Below, piece after piece: positions 59,537 to 64,000 of a stretch of 64,000 nt of DNA (the stretch's first letter is position 1; every line of letters starts with the position of its first letter). The notes under the pieces are model-generated. The model did not search any database. It was not told where the DNA came from and worked only from the letters and a program-made list of their open reading frames with translations. Position numbers and translations under genes: made by a program. This DNA is from CALROG01 sp943369755 (lineage in GTDB: Bacteria; Pseudomonadota; Gammaproteobacteria; Burkholderiales; Burkholderiaceae_C): contig CALROG020000007.1 in the NCBI GenBank assembly GCA_943369755.1, forward strand, positions 52,919 through 116,918, read 5' to 3'.

Positions 59537-60094
59537 ATGCACCTGCGCCGCTGGTTCCGCCACCTTGAGCCGCGGGTGCTGGCCAGCCTGAATGGTCCGC
59601 TGCTCAGCCGCTGGCGGCCCTGGCTGGACCAGCATGAGGTGTTTAACTTCAACCGCAACCCGTTGGCGCTGGGTGTGGCCATCGGCATGTTCTGCGGCTT
59701 GATCCCGGGCCCGTTGCAAATCGGTGCCACCTTGCTGCTGTGTGCCTGGTGGCGCGGCAACCTGATCGCCGGGGCGATTGCCACCTTCTACACCAACCCG
59801 CTGACTATCGTGCCGCTGTATGCGCTGGCCTGGCAGATCGGCCAGTGGGTGCTGCCCGGCAACCACACCCTGCCAACCATCGGCGGGCCGGGCAACGGCC
59901 ACTGGGCCAGTGACGTTTTGCACTGGATGCAGGCACTGGGCTGGCCTTTGGCTGCCGGGCTGCCGTTGCTGGGGTTGGGCCTGGCCCTGTTGGCCTGGTT
60001 GCTGGTGCAGGGCTTTTGGCTGGCTCCGGTGTACCGGCGTCTATGGGCTCGGCGCAGGTTCATCAAAAGCAGAGAATTGCAGCCCAAAGGCTGA
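59537..60094 (+). CDS. DUF2062 membrane protein
   Basis: The protein has 185 residues. DUF2062 hallmarks are FNFNRNPLALGVAIGMFCGL, GPLQIGATLLLCAWWRGNL and ATFYTNPLTIVPLYALAW. It has three or four membrane helices and ends with a basic RRLWARRRFIKSRELQPK tail. Function is unknown; members often accompany glycosyltransferases or TerC. The upstream TTG overlapping terC is a less likely start. Confidence 0.87.
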   Translation: MHLRRWFRHLEPRVLASLNGPLLSRWRPWLDQHEVFNFNRNPLALGVAIGMFCGLIPGPLQIGATLLLCAWWRGNLIAGAIATFYTNPLTIVPLYALAWQIGQWVLPGNHTLPTIGGPGNGHWASDVLHWMQALGWPLAAGLPLLGLGLALLAWLLVQGFWLAPVYRRLWARRRFIKSRELQPKG

Positions 60095-60105
60095 TTTTTT
60101 TAAGC

Positions 60106-60990
60106 ATGGGTTACGACCTCAACTATCGCCATCTCTACTACTTCTGGGTGGTTGCCAAGGAAGGCGGCATTGCGCGCGCTGCGGATCGGCTGGACATGGC
60201 GGTCCAGACAGTCAGTGCCCAGGTACGCGAGCTCGAGCGCTCGCTGGGCTGCGCGTTGCTCAAGCCGGCCGGGCGCGGCGTGGCCCTGACCGAAGCTGGC
60301 CTGGTGGCGCTGCATCAGGCCGACCTGATATTCCAGCTCGGTGAACAGTTGCCGGCAGCGGTGCGCGGCGCGGCCAATACGCAAAGCGTGCGCCTGATCG
60401 TCGGCATTTCAGATGGCTTGCCCAAGCTGGTGGTGCAGCGCTTGCTGCAACCGGTGCTGAATGAACCCGGCCTGCGCCTGCAATGCCATGAGGGCGAGTT
60501 TGAAGACCTGCTGGCCGACCTGGCGCTGCACCGGCTGGACGTGGTGCTGTCTGACCGCGGCGCACCGCCCAACCCCAACCTGAAGCTGTACAGCCATTCG
60601 TTAGGCTCGGCACCGGTTGCCTGGTACGCACCACCAGCGCTGGCCGCGCGCGCCAGCGAAGACTTCCCGCGGTCGCTGGGCAGCGTGCCGGTGTTGCTGC
60701 CCACCGCGCACTCGGCCATTCGCATGCGCCTGGACCAGTGGTTTGAGCGTGAAGGCATCCAGCCGCAGGTGGTCGGTGAGTTTGAAGACAGCGCCTTGCT
60801 CAAGACTTTTGGCTCGGCCGGCATGGGCGTGTTCCCGGCCGCCGACCTGATGCACAAGGAGCTGACCAGCCGCTACAACGTCAAGCGCATTGGCACGCTG
60901 ACGGGCATAGAAGAACACTTTTTTGCCATCGGTACTGCGCGCAAGGTGCTGCACCCTCTGGTACAAAAAATCTTGCCCGGCAAACCTTGA
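60106..60990 (+). CDS. LysR-type activator NhaR-like
   Basis: The protein has 294 residues from MGYDLNYRHLYYFWVVAKEG. The HTH ARAADRLDMAVQTVSAQVRE and the strong LNYRHLYYFWVVAKEG start match NhaR, the activator of Na+/H+ antiporter nhaA. No nhaA gene is in the window. The effector domain starts around residue 90 (QSVRLIVGISDGLPKLVVQR). It is followed four bases later by the peptidase gene, so the pair may form an operon. The start upstream inside DUF2062 is rejected. Confidence 0.88.
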   Translation: MGYDLNYRHLYYFWVVAKEGGIARAADRLDMAVQTVSAQVRELERSLGCALLKPAGRGVALTEAGLVALHQADLIFQLGEQLPAAVRGAANTQSVRLIVGISDGLPKLVVQRLLQPVLNEPGLRLQCHEGEFEDLLADLALHRLDVVLSDRGAPPNPNLKLYSHSLGSAPVAWYAPPALAARASEDFPRSLGSVPVLLPTAHSAIRMRLDQWFEREGIQPQVVGEFEDSALLKTFGSAGMGVFPAADLMHKELTSRYNVKRIGTLTGIEEHFFAIGTARKVLHPLVQKILPGKP

Positions 60991-60994
60991 ACCC

Positions 60995-61510
60995 ATGCAG
61001 GCCGGGCCATTGAAGTACCTGCGCGGCTACCCCGAGGCGCTGTTGGCGCAAGTGCAGCAAATGCTGGCCGACGGCAGCGTCGCCCCGCTGCTGAGAAAAA
61101 AATACCCGACGCTGCACGGTGTGCGCACCGACCGCGCCTTGTACGACTACGTAATGGCCCTGAAGGCCAGCCACCTGCGCAGCTCCGAGCCGCTGAACAA
61201 GGTGTGTTTTGACGGCAAGCTGCAGCAGGTGGCCCAGGCACTTGGCACCCACACGGTGGCCTCACGCGTGCAGGGCAACAAGCTCAAGGCCCGGCGCGAG
61301 ATCCGCGTGGCCTTGTTGTTCCGGGAGGTACCTGAACCGTTTCTCAAGATGATTGCGGTGCACGAGCTGGCGCACATCAAGGAGAAAGCCCACGACAAGG
61401 CCTTCTACAGCCTGTGCGCCCACATGGAACCGGACTACCACCAGCTGGAGTTTGACGTCCGGCTGTACCTCACGCATTTGCAGGCCCAGGGCGCGTCGCC
61501 CTGGGCTTGA
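60995..61510 (+). CDS. YgjP-like M48-type metallopeptidase (DUF45)
   Basis: The protein has 171 residues from MQAGPLKYLRGYPEALLAQV. The zinc motif is HELAHIKEKAHDKAFYSLCA (HExxH plus a later His) as in YgjP/SprT-like enzymes. It is soluble and small. Members cleave or process proteins of unknown identity. The close spacing to nhaR-like (4 bases) suggests cotranscription. Confidence 0.87.
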   Translation: MQAGPLKYLRGYPEALLAQVQQMLADGSVAPLLRKKYPTLHGVRTDRALYDYVMALKASHLRSSEPLNKVCFDGKLQQVAQALGTHTVASRVQGNKLKARREIRVALLFREVPEPFLKMIAVHELAHIKEKAHDKAFYSLCAHMEPDYHQLEFDVRLYLTHLQAQGASPWA

Positions 61511-61565
61511 CAGCGCCTGGCCCCAAGCCGGCCCCGGCCATAGGGCTTCTGCTAACCTCAGCGCG

Positions 61566-62786
61566 ATGTCTGACCCCGCGCTCAAGCCCATGGCCCCGGG
61601 CCTGGTGGTGGTGCTGCTGGCGCTGCTGCTGGGCATCCAGCCAATCACCACCGACTTGTACCTGCCTGCCCTGCCCGCATTGACCACCGAGCTGGGCGCG
61701 AGCGTTGGCCAGGCACAGCTCACGCTCACTGCGTTGCTGCTGTCCTTCGGGGTTTCACAACTGTTCTTCGGCCCGCTGTCGGACCGCTATGGCCGCCGGC
61801 CCATCTTGCTGGGCGGCGTGGCGCTGTACACACTGGCGGCCATCGGCAACATGCTTGCGCCCAGCATTGAATGGCTGATCGCCACCCGTACAGTGCAAGG
61901 TGGTGCCATGGGGGCGGCCGTGATGTGTGCGCGCGCCATCGTGCGCGACCTGTACTTGCCCGCTGACGGCGCGCGCGTGATGGCCAAGGCGCTGGGCGGC
62001 TTGGGGCTCGTTGCCTGCCTGAGCCCGCTGTCAGGCGGCCTGCTGGTGCCGCTGGTGGGTTGGCGCTGGGCCTTGGCGGCGCTGGCGGTGTTCGGCCTGG
62101 TGGTGCTGGTGCTGCTGGCCACGCGCTTCCAGGAAACACTGCGCCAGCGCACGCCACTGCAAGTCGGCCTGCTGCTGCGCAACTGGGGGCACATTGCCCG
62201 GCACCCCGGCTTCATCGCCTGGGCCGGCCTGCTGGCGGCGGCCTATGGCGGTTTGTTTACCTTTCTGGCTGCCTCGTCATTCGTGTTTCTCCACGTCTAT
62301 GGGGTGTCGCTCCCGCTGTACGGCCTGGCCATGGCCAGCGCCTCACTGGCCTACATTGGCGGCACCCTGATCTGCCGCCGGCTGCTGGTGCGGGTGGGCT
62401 TGCGCGGCGCGGTCAAGTACGGTGCGGCGCTCAGTCTGGCCGGCGGCACCTTGATGGGCCTGCTGGCCTGGGCTGGGGTGCACACCTGGTGGGCCTTTTT
62501 GCTGCCGCACTATTTGTTCATGATTGGCCACGGCATTCACCAGCCCTGTACCCAGACCGGTGCCATCGCACCGTTCCCGCAGATTGCGGGGGCGGCGTCG
62601 GCGCTGTCGGGCTTTTTGCTGACCGTGGTGGCTTTTGGCGTGGGGGCCTGGCTGGGCGGGCGGATTGACGGAACAGTGTTTCCGCTGGTGCACGGCCTGT
62701 GGTTCTGGTCGGTGGTGATCGCCTTTTTTTCATGGGTGATGGTGCATCGCTTTGGCGATATGCCCGACCACACCCCCGTGCCATGA
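61566..62786 (+). CDS. Bcr/CflA family multidrug efflux MFS transporter
   Basis: The protein has 406 residues from MSDPALKPMAPGLVVVLLAL with twelve membrane helices. ITTDLYLPALPALTTELGAS, LFFGPLSDRYGRRPILLGG (motif A) and ARAIVRDLYLPADGARVMAK (motif B) identify the Bcr/CflA group (drug:H+ antiporter-1). Substrates in relatives are bicyclomycin and sulfonamides. It overlaps miaA by ATGA. Confidence 0.9.
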   Translation: MSDPALKPMAPGLVVVLLALLLGIQPITTDLYLPALPALTTELGASVGQAQLTLTALLLSFGVSQLFFGPLSDRYGRRPILLGGVALYTLAAIGNMLAPSIEWLIATRTVQGGAMGAAVMCARAIVRDLYLPADGARVMAKALGGLGLVACLSPLSGGLLVPLVGWRWALAALAVFGLVVLVLLATRFQETLRQRTPLQVGLLLRNWGHIARHPGFIAWAGLLAAAYGGLFTFLAASSFVFLHVYGVSLPLYGLAMASASLAYIGGTLICRRLLVRVGLRGAVKYGAALSLAGGTLMGLLAWAGVHTWWAFLLPHYLFMIGHGIHQPCTQTGAIAPFPQIAGAASALSGFLLTVVAFGVGAWLGGRIDGTVFPLVHGLWFWSVVIAFFSWVMVHRFGDMPDHTPVP

Positions 62787-63733
62787 GCCTGCAGCCGATT
62801 TGCCTCGCAGGGCCCACCGCGTCAGGCAAAACCGCCGCGGCTCTGGCCATTGCCCAGCGCTGGCCGGTAGAAATCATCAGCGTGGACTCCGCCCTGGTGT
62901 ACCGGGGCATGGACATCGGCACCGCCAAGCCCAGTGCCGCAGAACTGGCCGCCGTGGCGCACCACCTGGTGGATATCCGCGACCCACTTCAGGCCTACAG
63001 CGCAGCAGAGTTCGTGGCCGACGCCACGCAACTCATTCAAGACATTCAGGCGCGCGGCAAACGCCCACTGCTGGTGGGTGGCACCATGCTGTACTTCAAG
63101 GCGCTGTTCGACGGGCTTGACGCCATGCCACCGGCCCAGCCCGAAGTGCGGGCACAGATCGACGCGCAGGCCCGCGCACACGGCTGGCCCGCCCTGCACG
63201 CCGAGCTGGCCAAGGTAGACCCTGTGACGGCGCAGCGCCTGGCACCCCACGACGCCCAGCGCATCCAGCGCGCGCTGGAGGTCTGGCGAATCAGCGGGGA
63301 GCCGCTTTCGGCGTTTCATGCAGGCAGCGCAAACGCTACTAAATTTGTAGTGGCTCGCGCATATCCGGTGCGGGCTACAAGCCTTATCAGCCTTGAACCC
63401 GGGCTGAGAAGCTGGCTCCATGAGCGCATTGCCCTGCGCTTTGACGCCATGCTGGCGGCAGGCCTGCTGAACGAAGTGCGCGCCCTGCGCGCACGCGGCG
63501 ACCTCACGCCCGGCCTGGCCAGCATGCGCTGCGTGGGCTACCGGCAGGCCTGGGAGCACCTTAACGGCGAGTTCGACGCCACCGGGCTGCGTGAGCGCGG
63601 CATTGCCGCCACCCGCCAGCTCGCCAAGCGCCAGCTCACCTGGCTGCGCAGCATGCCGCAGCGCCAGGTGGTGGCGTGCGACGCACCCGACGCACTGGCG
63701 CAGGTGATGCGCGCGGTTGAGGGGCAGCCATGA
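62783..63733 (+). CDS. miaA: tRNA dimethylallyltransferase
   Basis: The protein has 316 residues from MSLQPICLAGPTASGKTAAA. The P-loop GPTASGKT, catalytic Asp in SVDSALVYRGMDIGTAKPS and VGGTMLYFKALFDGL are diagnostic. The C-terminal QRIQRALEVWRISG and RGIAATRQLAKRQLTWLRS match. It attaches dimethylallyl to A37 of tRNAs that read UNN codons. Residues about 184-203 (ATKFVVARAYPVRATSLIS) come from family A copy A9, in a region that varies in length among MiaA proteins. It overlaps the ABC gene by ATGA. Confidence 0.96.
   Translation: MSLQPICLAGPTASGKTAAALAIAQRWPVEIISVDSALVYRGMDIGTAKPSAAELAAVAHHLVDIRDPLQAYSAAEFVADATQLIQDIQARGKRPLLVGGTMLYFKALFDGLDAMPPAQPEVRAQIDAQARAHGWPALHAELAKVDPVTAQRLAPHDAQRIQRALEVWRISGEPLSAFHAGSANATKFVVARAYPVRATSLISLEPGLRSWLHERIALRFDAMLAAGLLNEVRALRARGDLTPGLASMRCVGYRQAWEHLNGEFDATGLRERGIAATRQLAKRQLTWLRSMPQRQVVACDAPDALAQVMRAVEGQP
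63335..63392 (+). repeat. Family A palindromic element, copy A9 (inside miaA)
   Basis: The core CTAC-N7-GTAG (63336-63350) is followed by GGCTCGCGC, ATATCCGG, TGCGGGCTACAAGCC and TTATCAG. It is read in phase GCT like A5 and A7. The internal ATATCCGG is shared with A8. Confidence 0.9.
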
Positions 63734-64000
63734 GCCTGGTCGTCACCGGCCTGGCCAAGGCCTATGGCGATGCGTCCGTGTTTGCCAACGTCTCACTCAC
63801 GGTGGCGCGCGGCGAGTTTGTGGCCATCGTGGGGGAGTCGGGGGTGGGCAAGTCCACCCTGCTGAACTGCATGGCCGGGCTGGACCACTGGAGCGCGGGC
63901 AGCGTGGTGCTGGACGGCACCGACATTGGCACGCTGAACGACGAGCAGGCCGCGCGGCTGCGCCGCGACAAGGTGGGCTTTGTGTTTCAGGCTTTTCACG
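63730..64000 (+). CDS. ABC transporter ATP-binding protein (LolD/FtsE-like), 3' truncated by the window
   Basis: The first 90 residues begin MSLVVTGLAKAYGDASVFAN. Walker A is GESGVGKSTLLNCMAGLD, and the Q-loop region KVGFVFQAFH is near the end of the window. The short ASVFANVSLTVARGEFVAIV start and the DGTDIGTLNDEQAARLRRDK segment match the MacB/LolD/FtsE subgroup, which drives export or lipoprotein release. The membrane partner would lie downstream, outside the window. It is translationally coupled to miaA. Confidence 0.88.
   Translation, partial: MSLVVTGLAKAYGDASVFANVSLTVARGEFVAIVGESGVGKSTLLNCMAGLDHWSAGSVVLDGTDIGTLNDEQAARLRRDKVGFVFQAFH

Noticed and set aside
1..64000. tRNA, rRNA, CRISPR or intact IS element
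   Set aside because: I looked for tRNA-like cloverleaf ends, regular direct repeats with spacers and transposase motifs, and found none that I could support.

Overview
The window is a 64 kb piece of a high-GC betaproteobacterial chromosome. Gene content and order (parC/parE, dapA-bamC, pyrG-kdsA-eno-ftsB, coaBC-dut, queG-tsaE-amiC), several Bug-type solute receptors, and two families of short dispersed repeats point to Burkholderiales, most probably Comamonadaceae (Rhodoferax/Polaromonas/Acidovorax group). The genus is an inference from protein character, not from any search. Coding density is high. Many neighbours overlap by ATGA, so translational coupling is common. I see no rRNA, tRNA, CRISPR array, prophage or intact insertion sequence.

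Layout. 1-5.2 kb: a predicted amidoligase/transglutaminase cluster (DUF2126 protein, circularly permuted ATP-grasp fused to alpha-E, transglutaminase, RidA). 5.2-10.17 kb: a small island of visibly lower GC with a DUF2130 coiled-coil protein, a zinc-hook AAA ATPase and a UvrD helicase remnant. It lies between two ~85 bp direct repeats that include the last codons of parC. 10.15-17.2 kb: parC, a degenerate GGDEF membrane protein, a lytic transglycosylase, a GNAT acetyltransferase and parE. 17.3-22.9 kb: MFS transporter, 41-residue membrane peptide, SDR, methyltransferase, dapA, bamC and an MBL-fold hydrolase. 22.9-28 kb: Ala/Pro-rich lipoprotein, uL16 hydroxylase-like protein, FKBP, glycine-zipper lipoprotein, dut, coaBC. 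28-36 kb: pyrG, kdsA, DUF1330, eno, ftsB, pnuC, NadR-like kinase, hslO, gamma-carbonic anhydrase, DUF455. 36-45 kb: accessory catabolism and transport genes (phytase-like esterase, FAD oxidoreductase, three Bug receptors, LysR, xerD, AEC transporter). 45-49.7 kb: queG, tsaE, amiC, wax ester synthase. 49.8-58.4 kb: glycine-zipper lipoprotein, ring-hydroxylating dioxygenase, cyclophilin lipoprotein, DedA, mutL, sterol desaturase with LysR, hydrolase. 58.5-64 kb: TerC, DUF2062, NhaR-like regulator, YgjP-like peptidase, Bcr/CflA transporter, miaA, and the start of an ABC ATPase.

The most striking signal is a dispersed palindromic element (family A, nine copies) with the invariant core CTAY-N7-RTAG followed by a GGCT...GCGGGCTACAAGCC hairpin. 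Three copies are intergenic. Six lie in frame inside protein genes (amiC, mutL, miaA, the NadR-like kinase, DUF455 and, less surely, coaBC). One reading phase is always used in forward orientation and one in reverse. This behaves like the Rickettsia palindromic elements that add peptide segments to proteins. A second GC-rich family (B, four copies) sits only between genes. A duplicated tail of the FAD oxidoreductase flanks the phytase-like gene, a second sign of local rearrangement.
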